Source: Paulownia fortunei | Taxonomy: Eukaryota; Streptophyta; Magnoliopsida; Lamiales; Paulowniaceae | NCBI GenBank assembly: GCA_019321725.1 | Contig: CM033119.1 | Coordinates: 1,488,001-1,552,000, forward strand | Direction of reading: 5' to 3' | Length of the DNA stretch: 64,000 nt | Shown: piece after piece, positions 22,900 to 36,442 of the stretch | Layout: every line of letters begins with the position of its first letter | How positions within the stretch are numbered: position 1 is the stretch's first letter | Notes under the pieces: model-generated | What the model was told of the DNA's origin: nothing | The model's database searches: none | Seen by the model: the letters and a program-made list of their open reading frames with translations, nothing else | Made by a program: the position numbers and the translations under genes

Positions 22900-25800
22900 T
22901 CACCTATCCTCTATAAATATTCTCCCAACAAAATCTCGAAATCTTTTGGAATACAGTTTTGGATCGACAGCTGAAATTGAGGTAGGGTCAACTTGTAAGG
23001 ATTTGTATGCATGTTCAAGCTTCTTGCTGATGTCGTAGTCTTGTAAAATGTCGATGATCCCAAAGTAGAGGACTACTTCATAGATTTCACCGCTGCGGGA
23101 AGGTGTCAAATTGCTAAATCCACCAGGAGTGTACTGATCGAAATCACTCCTTCGAGCCACTCGCTCTGCTCGCGCTGGCATGTTGGCCCCTAGCCTGATC
23201 AATGGTTTCCTGATAAAAATAACTAAAGATTCAGAACTGAACCAAGAGCCCCAGTTACATAGATGCATACGAATGAACAGATTCTTGATCCTTAGTTGTG
23301 TCACTAGAAACTTTTTATCTATATTCAGACATCATGTAAAAGTTATAGGCACCAACATCATTTACCGAACACAGATGACATCAAATAAAGTTTCCACCCT
23401 TATTTCCATTTACTAATCCTCGACCATCAATTTGGTCGCAACACATCAAACCAGCAGGTCAATACTTAGTTACACATGGTGTGAAAGATATTAAAAGAAT
23501 AGGGACTACAGGCTTGTTCTTATCCAGAAAAGCAATTATAAGACCATGCTCTAAACATACCCCACAGAGAACTACATACTAATAAACTGCCTCTACAATA
23601 TTGCCATCCCATCCGAAGCCCCTTCCAATTATTTCAACTACCATGCTCAAATTCAATGGAGAAAAATAATTGATCTCAATCCTAGCCAAATCAAACACTC
23701 ATAATGCAGTTTTCTATTAGATGAAAATCACATTGGCTGTACTAGCGAAAAATGTGTCTTAAATAGCTCAGTCATCATGACAAATTCATGTAACAAAATG
23801 ACTCCAATATATAATTCTCTGCGCAACAAATTCCTAGAAGGACAAGCACAAACAGAGAATATAATATGGCCTAAAATACATACCTGCCAGCTAAAACCCG
23901 ATCCATGTCTTGTAGTTCTGCTTCGAGGAAACGACAGCCACGCATGAACTTTTCATTTTGATATGAATCACTCTTTCCTGAGGAGCAAAGAATTTGTACA
24001 AGTGATCTTCTTGTCCCACAAACTAATCCATCAATCAAGAAAGTTTTTGTCATGACATTGATAAATTACCTGTACGCAACAGAAAAGGTGACAAACCAAT
24101 TTTGTCCCCAGTATTATCATCGCGAAAATGAAGACCGACTAAGAGACTGTAATCCATTATTCGTTCTGTCTCCAGGAATTCACAATCACGATCAATTTGT
24201 CTGGAAAGATGATTTAGCAAATCAGGAAAATGCCAACATGATATAATAGAATAATCTACGGGCAAAGAAGAGATATAACATACTAACTTGATAAGTTCTT
24301 GATACCAATTGGTTTGCAGCCGAAATACATAGTTCAGGTCAAGGTCCTTTAGAGTTGTGGTTTCATCAATCTCTCCCTTAGGCCTATCAGTTGTGCGGCC
24401 ATGGGATGATCCTTTCAGATCAAACCTTCTATGAATTCGATACTCCGAGCAGAACAAATTTCCCATCACAATGAATCGGGTCTAGTTTATAACAATGTGA
24501 TATAAATTAGTTATGTGGCAGAGAATCATAACATAATCAGCAAACTGAAATTTTAGCAACATTGCCACGTACCTTGACGCCACCCACTGGTTTGACACAA
24601 TGGACTCCGTAGAACTTTGTCACAAGAGAATTTTCATACCGACAGACATGCTGGTAATAACTAGGAAGCATCTTAATAAGCACCTGAAGAAGAAATAACC
24701 AAACTTCAATTTCATAATGATAATTGACCAGGAGATGGTATCAAGTAACTAAACTGAAACCAACACTCACTGAATTAGAAATTTCAAAAAAGTAGGGGCC
24801 AAACACATTTTAGTTACTGCCTATGTAGCATTGTCGAAAAGCTAGAAAACATCCTCTTTTTTTTTTCTAACTTTAACAAGTCAAAGAGGTAGCAACCAAC
24901 CTTGACTTCTGATTTCTTCACAGTTTTGATCATAAACCTATCATCCTGTGTCAAGTAAAAGAAACTTCCACTCTTCCCGGGAGATGAAAGTTCTCGTAAT
25001 GCGTCGTTCCCACAAATGGCTAACATGTAATCCGCAGGATCTACTTGAAATAGCTCCCTTAAATGTCTGATAACCCAATAAAGAAATACACAATTTTAGA
25101 TTGCATATCCAGCTCTCAACCATAATTGAATGTTCAAAAACTAATAGGATCTGATAAAACTAAAAAATCTAAGTAATATAACTCAAGATATTACCAAGAA
25201 GTGCATATTAATTCGTATCCAACAGCCAAATTAAATAAAATTAATTACCTAAACACCACAGGGCAATAATCCTTCCATCGGAACTCCACAGACTGATGGG
25301 GTGGTGTGATTTTCGATCCTTCAGAAGGAAACCTAGTCCAAAACTTCTCCTTAGGATCAAAATCACTCAGCTTAAGATCACACAATATCGAAGCATGCTT
25401 CCCCACAGAATACCTAAAGAAAAATATAGATCAATTCCATAAAAGTCAATTCACAACACCACAAAAAGCTTAAGAAAATTGCAGTACATGAACAGCCAAA
25501 TACCAAATCCATTCCAATCAACATTAGTTTCTTTCTTACCTTATACCCAACTGGAGATTGAGCATCAGATCATAATTCTTATGGCCTTTCGATATTGTCT
25601 GTCCCGGCTTCTTCACTTCCCCACCACTAAAACAGGGGTTCCTCCTAAACTGTTTAATCCCATCTCGATTCAACGCAAACCCATCTCTATACAACATTGA
25701 CGCCTCCATATTATCAATAATATCACAAGTAATATCTCCCGCTTCCCCATCCGATTCCCATATGCAAATTCTAGGAAAAGCCCTCTCCGTCATCCCACCG

Positions 25801-26756
25801 TCCACCGAGGACCTCTTCTTACCACCACCACCCCCAACCATTACATTCACACTCTCCTCGCCAACCACCATCAAAGGTGCAGATAACTTATGACTGAAAT
25901 ACCCCTTCAAACCTTCCCCATTACCAGTCCCATTCCCATGCTTGGCATTGTGGGCAGGGTAAAAGGTACCGTTCAAGATTTGTGTCCTATTGTTATTTTT
26001 AAACGAATCATTCGACCAGCTTCCGATATAACAACTCCCATCAGGCCAAGTGAAAACCCCATGGCCTTTTGGAACCCCATTCTCCCAATTCCCATCATAC
26101 CTATTCCCATTGTTCCAAACTAAAACGCCCCTACCATGAATCATCCCATTCTTCCACTCCCCAATATATTCATTCCCATTACTCCAAAGATACCTCCCTT
26201 GCCCATCTTGCAAATTCCTCTTCCACTGCCCCTCATAATAATCCCCATTACTATAGTGCTTAACTCCGTAACCATGCTTCCGATCCCCGGACCAAGACCC
26301 TTTATACATATCCCCATCGGACCCGATAAAAGTACCCGTACCCTCCATCCGACCCGACTTGAACTCACCTTCAAACGTCGCACCCGATGGCCAAGAAAAT
26401 TTCCCTTTGCCACTCGCTTTCCCCTTCTTCCACTCCCCTTCGTACATGCACCCGTCTTTCCACAAGTATTTCCCTGATCCGTGGGGCGTGTTGTTGGAGA
26501 ACGTTCCGATATACAGATCGCCGTTCGGTAGGTGTTTCTCGAGAACATTAGCTGAGTTACTCTCAGAAATTGAAGTGGGTGTTACTCTACGGCAGGTGGC
26601 TTGGGATTTGCTTCGCGGAATAATAATTACTGATCTCGGCGTAGTAGTTGTGGTGGTATTATCAATTAATTTCTCCTTCTCTCCATCTAAATTCTCTTCA
26701 TTTGATTTTTTCTTCTCATTTTCGGCTGGCCTTGCGCATAACAGTGGCTCAGGCAT
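22900..26756 (-). CDS. PIP5K: Phosphatidylinositol-4-phosphate 5-kinase with MORN repeats
   Basis: Eight exons: 26756-25540, 25413-25249, 25066-24901, 24683-24573, 24481-24288, 24200-24070, 23977-23884, 23209-22900 (2388 nt, 795 aa). All introns are GT..AG and the frame is intact. The enzyme phosphorylates PtdIns4P to PtdIns(4,5)P2 at the plasma membrane and endomembranes. Exon 1 encodes a charged, Thr-rich N-terminus and eight MORN repeats starting at residues 82, 105, 128, 151, 174, 197, 220 and 243, an exact 23-residue period. A linker leads to the PIPK domain from about 405. Visible kinase features are DLKGS (574-578), MDYSL (633-637), IID (744-746, the DFG counterpart) and the activation loop with [13 protein letters not shown] from 755, whose lysine pair helps set substrate choice. 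Length and layout match type B plant PIP5Ks (Arabidopsis PIP5K1-9 group); I cannot assign the paralog. A 16-codon uORF lies in the leader. Confidence 0.97.
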
Positions 26757-27240
26757 TTTTCTCTTTTTTTTTTTTTTTTTTTTCCTCTAAGACAAAAAAT
26801 AACAAGGTTTTTCAGTAGCTGGGCTAGCCAAAATTTTGCAGGGATTGTTGTACTCAACTATGGCCGGAAAAATCGATAAACAGCTGGGAAATCCAGCTCC
26901 GGTAGCATTTCTCCGGCCTATTTTCTTCTTTTTTTAAAGAAGAAAAGGGGGAGATTGGTTTCAATGGCTTGTGAAGGGAGAATAGTAGGGAATCCTAACA
27001 AACAGGAGTAGAGGGAAGGTTTGTAGAGAGAGAGAAAGAAAGAGATGAAATGAATAAAAAAGAAACTGAAAAAAAGCAAAGAGGACAAAAGAACAGCGAA
27101 CAGATGAGCCAGAGAGAGAAGAAGAAGCAGAAGAAGAGAGAGAATGTGAATGAGTGCGTGCGTGTAGAGTGCGTGAGAGAGAAGGTAAACAAATTAGCCG
27201 GCGTTGCATTTGCAAAAGATTTGCATTGTTTCAGCTTTAC
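26757..27240 (-). promoter_or_regulatory. PIP5K 5' leader, CT-rich, with poly-purine run
   Basis: In sense (minus) orientation this is CT-rich (27020-27185), as is typical of plant leaders, and ends in a run of 22 A residues just before GAGAAAAATG at the PIP5K start codon. It contains a short uORF (26858-26908). No TATA box is certain; a TATATG-like motif lies near 27306. Confidence 0.5.
26858..26908 (-). CDS. Upstream ORF in PIP5K leader
   Basis: ATG at 26908 to TAG at 26858-26860 encodes MLPELDFPAVYRFFRP (16 aa). It ends about 100 nt before the PIP5K ATG. If the transcript starts upstream of 26908, ribosomes would meet this ATG (context AAATGC, weak) first. Whether it is translated or conserved cannot be judged from one sequence. 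Confidence 0.35.
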   Translation of the reverse strand: MLPELDFPAVYRFFRP

Positions 27241-27244
27241 CTAG

Positions 27245-30200
27245 GGAAAAACGTTGCTAAAATTGTCTACAAACCTATACACACAACACTGAATCGTCTA
27301 TGCATACATATATGTGTAACTGAAATGACGAATATACCCTTTTGATGAGCTGCCAACAGTCACCCGCACAGGGGGAATATATCTCTCTGATTTCATCGTG
27401 ACGCGACAGCATTGCCTAGGTAGTGAAAAGGGCACGACAGGTCATTCGTTGGGTAATAGAATGCTCCTCTTTTTGGGATATTATTACACAACTGCCACTC
27501 ATGTATATGTTTTTTTTCCTCTTTTTTTTAGAGTATATATAAATGGTGGTAAATGTCTAGGTGAACAACCATCCAAGGTTTGACGACTCTTCCACAGATT
27601 TGGTGTAAAAGCACTTTTTTAATTTGGGTAGATTATGTGACCTTAATTATTAATTGCAGAATCAAAGTCTTTCTTAGTTTGGTAATTAAATAAAAGTCTT
27701 CATAATTTTATTCTTAATTATTAATTATGAGTTAATTAAGTTCTGGGTTTCCGTTAATTTATATAATTAGTATCATTACCTAATTTGTTTGTTCAAGAAG
27801 ATGGTAGGATTTTATTTTATTTTTATATTATTAATATTTTTGTGTCCAATGATCTAAACCGAGTTCTTTGGTTGGTGAGCTATAAGATAATGAAAAATCG
27901 AATCCCAATGATCGAAGAGCGGCAGAATTAGCTTAGTGCCATCTGTTAACTAAACTTTGTCAACATTGAAATAATAGAGTAAATACTTCTTTTATCTGTT
28001 GTTGTCCTAAAAATGCTGGCAAATATTACAACTAGATATTGTCTAATGGGCACAACTTTTGAAATACTTCTTAGGATAGCTCAAAGTTTTTAATGATCAC
28101 CTCCTAATTATATGGGCTATTTACCCGAGTATAAGAAACAAATAGCACATTATGCATATAAATCTTTGACTATTTCTCATGTTTTGAAATTTCAATAACA
28201 AAGTAGTTGTGATAAAATCTTGTATTAGAATCAGAAATATACGACACATTATACATATATAATTATACATGTTAACCTATCTTTTCGTAGCCTAATCAGT
28301 TAGATATTTTAATTTGACAAGATTAATGTATTTTATATTTTTTTTTTCAAGTGTGTAAAAATGCATACTAGTATTGTTAGATCAATCAAAATGCAAGAAG
28401 TATTTCATCTTTTTATTTTTTTATTTTTTTATCTAAGCATTGGAAATGGTGGTGCATCATGAATTGTCGTAAAGGCAATGTAAACCTAGGTGGAGCAAGT
28501 GTGGGCCCACTTGGTGGCCCATTTTTACCTTAGTGGGTTGCCCTGTTTGAGTCCCATGATCACAACCCATAATTGGAATTTTGGGACAAGAGGCTGTAAC
28601 GTCAATAATTGTCATTTTCACCTCTAATCACACCATTTTATTGAGTATAAAATATGTCTTTATCCAATGGGGGGTTTTCAGGTTGGTGAAGCATGTAATA
28701 ATATGATCTTAGTCCTAAGATCGTCCACCAATTATGGAACCTAATTGGTAATTAAGACGCTTAATCCTTCAGTTAATATCCTTTTCGCTTTTATTTTATA
28801 ATTCACCTTTTTCGGCCAAAAAAAAAATCTAGTTGTTGCCGCCTCTACAAATACGCAGCAATTATAATAGATTCTTACCAAAATAGTAATGGCAATATGG
28901 GGTTTGCCTAATGTATTTAGTTGTAATGAAAAAAGACATTAAAAACCTTCCTTATCCCCACCTTATTATTTCAACTTTTTTTTTATTTAGAATATTAATT
29001 GATTTATCAACTCCCTGTCAACTAACTCGAACCATAATCGATAAGATTGCAGTTGTAACGTGCTTACCTACAAACAAGTTTGACTCGTCAATGTAAGATG
29101 TGAGGATTGAAATTAAATCCTATTATTTTTTAAGTTAAATACATATGTATTAAATGCCTCGAATTTTTCTTTTCCCCTTGTGGTGATTCTAATATTTTTC
29201 TTGATACTTTTGCCCTATATCAAGGGAATTGTGGAAATGAAAAAACAAGAAAATTAATCATAACTTAATTGTCCCTCATCAAATTCAAGATTTTTTATAT
29301 CCTACATTATTACTACCTTAATATTTCTCTTCCTTTGACTGAAAATTAAATTTGCAAAAGTCCCAACTTAAATTCACCTGCCCATGATAGGTAGCAAAAA
29401 AATCAGAATCTATGACCAAAGTTTATTGAATTGGTGGAAGAAAATAAAGCCAAGTTTTGAATAGAAGGGAGCCATTAGTCTTCTTATAGAGTTGTCCATT
29501 TCCTGGTTAGATAGTGGTGGTGGTGGATCATAAATTCTAGCTGAGCCACCCCCTTACACTTCATAAATTCCAAATGACCCCCCCCTCCCTCTTTTTAATT
29601 AATTGGGCTCCCCTTTTTAATGATCATAATAAACACCATGAGCCCCGAATTATATATTTTCAACTACCCATCTCCCTCTAGAGGAATTTACGATAATTTT
29701 ATTTTCGTTACTTTTTTTATTTTGGTCGGTAATATTTATTATGATTTATTTTTGTTTTGGTCTTGACTTTTATTTGTAACACCATATCAATGGGGAATTT
29801 CAATTTTCTTCTAGAAGACTTATTTAATAAGGCGTGAAGGCCCTATAGGCAGAATCCAAAGACTTCAAAATGTTTTGGGGAAAAATCGTAAAAAAAAATT
29901 TCTTCTTGTGCGACTTTGACAAGCTTGTAGCTTTGTACAGATTGCATGATTTGGAAATAATAAAACCAATTAATGAATGTATAAAACATTAGCTTTGATT
30001 TCAAGCTTATTCATCTCATGAAGGACAGTCCAATCAAATTACATATAATTAAATAGTTGATACATTTTAAAGATTATTGCTACTTTGTCTTCGTACTAAA
30101 ATAAATTAAATTAAGGTTGTCATTATTCTTTGTATAATACTACGACTCAAAACATTGATATTTAGATATTAAATATTGATGATGATAATACTACATACAT

Positions 30201-31790
30201 GACATGCCATCAGTTTGTGTCACATCTTTGAACTACGTAGTCATGTTTGCTTTCGTTTTGTTTTGAAATATTGTTTTTGTGTTTTTATAATGGGTTTCGT
30301 TTATTTTATTTTTAAGCAATTTATATTAAAAGTAGACAATGTCATTTTCAATCATATTTTTAAAACATATCCCCTTACTTACAAACTATTGAAAACGTAA
30401 ACTAAAACGATAAATAAAACGATAAATGCTTTCTACTTTCAAACTGTAATGTTAAGTTTCTACATCAACCACACATTTCATACTTATTAATTAACTTTTT
30501 TCATATATACTAATTTAAATATATTTTTCAGATTTTTCAAGGAAACGTTATTCCAACTTTTTCAGAATAAGTTATCTAAGATTGAGAATGAGATAAAAAA
30601 AAGTACCCGTAAAATTGAAACAAACATAGGTTAAGAGTTTGTAACATTGCCCAACACAACATCGTTTAAAACATAAATAATTTGAAAAACATTCAATTGG
30701 TTATGTGTTTTTATTTTAAGATAGTTGATACTATTTGATTCTAAGTGATTAAACCTAAATGATATTAGGCCGAACTGTTTGTGAAAGGATCCAATTGAGC
30801 TATGAATTGTTAATCGTAGATATGAGTATGGGCTGTTTTAGAACAATAATTAAAAGTGTCTTTTAAATATATAATTTTTGGAGTTCCGTCTTTTAAGAAT
30901 ATGATAAGAAAAAGAATGAGATATTATACCTCATTCATTGTTTTTGATTTTGAGATATTATATCTTATAGACAATATATTATATATGTAGATAATGGATA
31001 AATATGTATTTCATACACGGAATGTGACATGAATATTATGTCTCATTCTCTATAATATAAATAAATCTTCTTATCCATAAAGCTGAATATGTTTTAATTA
31101 CGTTTAAATCATTCTAATTACGTTTGAATTATTATAATTATGTATAAATGATTTTAAATTATATTTCATGATATTTATACTAATTTGAGCGTTTGAAGGA
31201 TCATACGGTTGTAAATTCCAATAATCCTCCCAGCGTTATGTTATTTTGCAGATTAAAAATTAGAGTTAAATATGAATTTATGCTAAAAATCACGTGAAAA
31301 AAATAATGGTTTTTCCCATGCAGAATCACATAAAAGCCAGAAAATGAATGGATTGTTCCCTATCTCCCCCCCGCCCCCCAACCCACCAATTTTGTAGAAA
31401 GACAAAAAAGTTCAGGTCAAGCCAACAATTACAATTAACAGTTGGTCGTTAAAGAGTTAACGGGCCCCACATTCCGACCAACAAGATGATGCCACCTGCT
31501 GCCCATTGACGGTTCAATCATACACCACCCACCACCTTCACCTCCCACGTGGCATGTCCAAAGTGCGTTTGGTATTTTCTCCCGAGTCAGCTCCATTTTT
31601 CGTTTTTCAGGAATTCCATTTTAGTTTTTGCTTCACACAAAATTTTAAATCAAAGTTAAACAAGTGCGAATTTTATATATTTTTACACTCTTATTCTCAA
31701 AAGAGGTTTTGAAAGTTTATGGTATTACGTTTTGATTATTTTAATTAAATATTAAAAAATAATACTTCAAAAAGTACAAAGAAAACAAAA
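27245..31790. other. Gene-poor intergenic region
   Basis: The first few hundred bases are presumably the PIP5K promoter. Beyond that the sequence is AT-rich with scattered homopolymers (for example 27512-27529, 28341-28350) and no ORF with recognisable content. A GC-richer stretch at 31430-31570 contains GGGCCCCAC and a G-box-like CACGTGGC but has no gene beside it. Confidence 0.55.
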
Positions 31791-31794
31791 ACTA

Positions 31795-32393
31795 AGAGAC
31801 CATTTGGTTTCATTTCCAAGAAAAATCTTTTCAATTTTTATTATTTAAAAATAAAAAAATATATTTATTTTACTCAGTTTCATAGAAATATTATTATTTT
31901 TATTTTTAAATTTATTAATATTTCACGTATTTGTATTTAACTATTAATTTTATTTTTAAACATACTCATATATCACGTTTCATATACAAAATACCATAAA
32001 ACAAATATATTTTTATTTCTATACCTATGTTGTATACATAGAAACGCAACTAATCTAAATATATTCTTATTTTTACACGAAAACCTAATAAAAATATTTT
32101 CAACTCTCAAAATATTGAAAACATGAAAATGAGTTTGGAAATAAATCGAAACGGACTCTATATGCTTAATAAAATTATTTTCAATTCTTAAAATGTTGGA
32201 AATATGAAAATGAAACGAAACGGGCTCTACATGTTTAAAAAAGTTATTTTCAATTCTGAAAATATAAAAATAAGTTTGAAAATGAAACGAAACGAGCTCT
32301 ACATATTTAGAAAAATTATTTTCAACTCTAAAAATATTACAAACATGAAAATAAATTTAAAAATAAAATAAAACGGGCTCTATATGTTTAAAA
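31795..32393. mobile_element. MITE-like element with amplified right end
   Basis: The left terminus starts AGAGACCATTTGGTTTCATT (31795). The right terminus at 32138-32159, read in reverse complement, starts AGAGTCCGTTTCGATTTATT, an imperfect inverted repeat (17 of 22 positions). The right-end module (TTTTCAA..CTC/TTAAAAT, then GAAAC/TAAAACGGGCTCTA) occurs four times in tandem, beginning near 32097, 32178, 32247 and 32319, with spacing 81, 69 and 72 bp. A similar terminus lies at 9925-9955. No transposase is present, so the element is non-autonomous. Confidence 0.55.
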
Positions 32394-34497
32394 CAGACAG
32401 ACGGTTAATTCAAGGAGTACGAGTGAGACACTTTTGGGATTTGGTAAATTAAATGATAATTTTTATTAGGTAATAGTTGTAGATTATTCTTAATTGCTTA
32501 TTAATTAAGGTTTATGATTTCCACTATGAAGAGGTACTCAAGAAGAATATGCTGCCGCTAATTTCTAAGTGCACAATTAGAATTTAGCTTCACCGATGAA
32601 AGAAATTAAAAATAATATCATTGGAACAATTAATTAACGTGCCACCTATCTTTTTTGGATTTTATTTCTTAATCTAATTTAAAAAGTATATATAGGGGGT
32701 TATTAATCAATTAGATGGCATGGCTTTGATTTTTGCAGACTCATGTTCATGCCAAAAACAAGCATATATTACAGCCAATTGGAGAGGTTTAACATGATGA
32801 AGATATAATTGTTGGGGTTGATTATCAAGGAATATATATGGGGTGGAAAAATTATCATTTTACATATATCTATCAGCATTCTTAAGGAAAAAATGTTGAT
32901 TTTCCAAGCATATTTCTGAGTCGGGAAAATCTTGTTTTCCTTATATAAAGTATATTTTTTGAGTACATTTTGTGCTTAACTTTTTACAATTGATGTGACA
33001 TGAAAACTCTTGTTCAGACTTGAGAAATAAACTATATTGTAATAATTTTATTCTATATTATGTTTAGGTTATTGTGTTACTAAATGCGTCTTTATTAAAA
33101 CTTAATTCAATGTGTATATTAGTTTGTCGTTCGAACTCTAAAAATGACATGAAAATTTACAGAAGAACAAATTGATTTATATATATTTCTACATGTACAT
33201 CATTTTATGCAATGAATTAAGAGACCTTAAAAGTGTATTTAGTCCAAAGACTCCAAACTACCATTATTACATTGTATCCAGAATAGGCGAGCCAACCAAT
33301 TGCCCTTAAACAACCAAGAAATCATTAAACCTTATCCATCTTTTTAAGTTGGAAGAATCAAATAAAAACACTATTGGCTCCAACCATATAATGATGAAAA
33401 CATGGTTTTCAGCCCCCCACAAAAAGTGGATTATTCGAACCATATACGTAACTCAGAACCAGAAAAATTAAAGAACAAAGATTAATAGATCAGATAGAAA
33501 GAAAAAAAAACGAACAGAATACATAAAAACACACACACAAACACACAGTAGTGGGTGTGTGGAAGGAGGTGTTGATGGTGGGAATTGACGCTGAGAACGT
33601 GATGAAATGACCCACCATGCATGTGAGCTCCGGCACCAAGGGCTAGTAGTCATTGGCGGGGACACAAGAAAAAAATGCATGAAAGTGACTATAATGCCCT
33701 CCATCCACTTGATCATCAATTCCTGTGATCACAAAATGTTTGGGATATATATAATGTTGGACATGCTAACATAGTATCTTGTCTGATATTTGCTTCCTTC
33801 AATCGTTGCTATCATCATGTTTGCTGCTCCTCAGTTTATTTTTTTATTTTTTATTTCTTTTTTTTTTTAAAAAAAAATATATTTTATTTTATTTTATCTT
33901 TTTGGGATATTGTGTGGTGTGTGTGGCTGGATAGTGATAGTTGCAAGCCCTTACAGGCATTATTATCTTCAACATTTAAATTGCCAACAAATGAATTGTT
34001 TGTCTCACATGATATATTGCTGGTAGGGTCTCAGTTTTTCTTCTTATCATACTACTATATATGTTGCTTATCCTTAAATTGTTTATAGAGGTTGCCATAA
34101 AGGGCTACTGTTTTTCTTTGTAAAAATCTGGTAAAATAATCTTTGGGGTTGATTTAAGTTTGTTTTTTTTATTCTAAAACTTGTCTTATTTACTAAATAA
34201 AGTTGGCCTACTTAACTTTACTAAGTGTAAATTTGGAAAAATCCTTATATAGATCAAGAAAACCTGATGTGGTGTAGAAAGAAGTGTAAGAGTACTCTCT
34301 CTACATACAAAACCTAATAGACGAGAGGTGGGTGTTTTAGCTGTTGTGCAAAAGGCATGATTGACGGCTGAGACAGACTGAAACTGTTTCAAGAATATTG
34401 ATTTCATATTCTTATCTTACAGAATGTATCTAAACGACGACTATCAATAATGAAATGTAATCGACAAGGGTCTACATATTTGTAAAGTAATTGTCTC
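32394..34497. other. Gene-poor intergenic region
   Basis: AT-rich sequence with no supported gene. The 33468-33719 minus ORF (83 codons) includes a (CA)n-encoded Val-Cys run and a Ser/Pro-rich stretch and is probably chance. An A/T-homopolymer pair near 33840-33880 could fold back on itself. Confidence 0.5.
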
Positions 34498-34499
34498 AT

Positions 34500-35197
34500 A
34501 TATATATATATATATATTCGCAAATGTCAAATCTGAAATCCCATGCATGCATCCATACGTCCATCAAATTGTTATCAAAAGAAGAGCAAATGAAAAAACA
34601 TTGGCAGCAACGGAAAGAAACCCCAAAGAATAAGCATATGTATGTATATATATATATATATATATGACTTGACCTAACCTCCACTGGGATTCTAACAGTA
34701 GAGGATCTTCTACCCCTCGCTTGTGTCAGAAATCAGAATGAGAATCCTAATTGCGTCCTATCCTATCCAAAGTTTTCTAGCATTAGTCATGGGCCTAACC
34801 AACTGTGTGTGTATATATACACACACTAGGCTATCTATTTTTCAAGCATTAGTCATGGGCTAACCAACTGCACATCAATCTACGATTATACTACTCTATC
34901 TGTTTTTGATAAGGAAGATATTCAAATCATGCATGCATGCATGCCATGATTTGTTGTTTCTTTTTTGTCGTGATCCTTTCATTTGTTGTTGATCATTAAA
35001 TTATATATATATATATATATTATCGTTCCTCTTTATTTGAATGAATTGGAGGACTGCGCTTGTTCATTCAAGAATTTTACTTTTCGTTTTTAAAAAAATA
35101 AAAAAATACTAATCAAGATTATGATATCTAAGTATAAACTATTGTGCTTGTATTCTGAAATTGTTCTTCTACAATTGTAAGTAAACATACATACATT

Positions 35198-35218
<21 letters not shown>
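34500..35218. repeat. 719-bp tandem duplication, unit 1
   Basis: This unit runs from an (AT)n tract through GCAAATGTCAAATCTGAAAT to a second (TA)n tract. The next unit repeats it at an offset of 718-719 bp with, by my reading, one substitution (ACCCC/AACCC near 34620), one 1-bp indel (CTCGCTT/CTCCTT near 34717) and microsatellite length changes. Internally it has a palindrome GTGTGTATATATACACAC near 34806-34823, a CATGCATGCATGCATG run near 34930-34945, and a repeated AGCATTAGTCATGGGC phrase. No gene is evident. Confidence 0.95.
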
Positions 35219-35229
<11 letters not shown>

Positions 35230-35950
35230 ATATATTCGCAAATGTCAAATCTGAAATCCCATGCATGCATCCATACGTCCATCAAATTGTTATCAAAAGA
35301 AGAGCAAATGAAAAAACATTGGCAGCAACGGAAAGAAAACCCAAAGAATAAGCATATGTATGTATATATATATATATATATATATGACTTGACCTAACCT
35401 CCACTGGGATTCTAACAGTAGAGGATCTTCTACCCCTCCTTGTGTCAGAAATCAGAATGAGAATCCTAATTGCGTCCTATCCTATCCAAAGTTTTCTAGC
35501 ATTAGTCATGGGCCTAACCAACTGTGTGTGTATATATACACACACTAGGCTATCTATTTTTCAAGCATTAGTCATGGGCTAACCAACTGCACATCAATCT
35601 ACGATTATACTACTCTATCTGTTTTTGATAAGGAAGATATTCAAATCATGCATGCATGCATGCCATGATTTGTTGTTTCTTTTTTGTCGTGATCCTTTCA
35701 TTTGTTGTTGATCATTAAATTATATATATATATATATATTATCGTTCCTCTTTATTTGAATGAATTGGAGGACTGCGCTTGTTCATTCAAGAATTTTACT
35801 TTTCGTTTTTAAAAAAATAAAAAAATACTAATCAAGATTATGATATCTAAGTATAAACTATTGTGCTTGTATTCTGAAATTGTTCTTCTACAATTGTAAG
35901 TAAACATACATACATTTATATATATATATATTATATATATATATATATAT
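35219..35950. repeat. 719-bp tandem duplication, unit 2
   Basis: Nearly identical copy of 34500-35218, joined head to tail through an (AT)n tract. Both outer ends and the junction are (TA)n with a TTA interruption, so unequal exchange or slippage between AT tracts is a simple origin. The near-identity of about 650 bp of unique sequence implies a recent event. Confidence 0.95.
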
Positions 35951-36369
35951 CACTCACTATTTTTTTTTCATTACTTTCCCAAATTTCAATAAAAGATCAT
36001 TCTACTTTTATTAGCAGGGAGAATACCTTATTATCCATATAAATTCGAGTCACCTAAAAAAATTTGGGAAGAAATCAATATTTTTTTTAAATAAATAATA
36101 AAAAAAAAACATTACTCATTTTAAATAACCTAGGTAAACATATTGCTCATCTACTGCCCATGAGAAAAGATGTTAGTATCCTCAGTTTATAACGAATATC
36201 AACTAAGTTTGATAACAAAGAGTGTATATATTGCATGAAGAAATTAGGTAATAAGCATTTGGTTATTTAATTGAATGAGCGTCAATTTCATATTACCCTC
36301 GTATTCAGTGAGATCCTAGATTCAAAGTAACATTTTTAAATAGTATTTATGTCGATAATTTATCAAAAT
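35951..36369. other. Intergenic, 5' flank of tRNA gene
   Basis: AT-rich sequence with no gene. The last bases (ATCAAAAT) give the CAA motif often found just upstream of plant tRNA genes. Confidence 0.5.
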
Positions 36370-36409
36370 GTTGAGATGGCCGAGTTGGTCTAAGGCGCCA
36401 GATTAAGGT

Positions 36410-36442
<33 letters not shown>

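Noticed and set aside
25890..26790. Several ORFs of 64-143 codons opposite or out of frame with the MORN region
   Set aside because: They are shadows of the regular 69-nt MORN repeat period of the PIP5K first exon.
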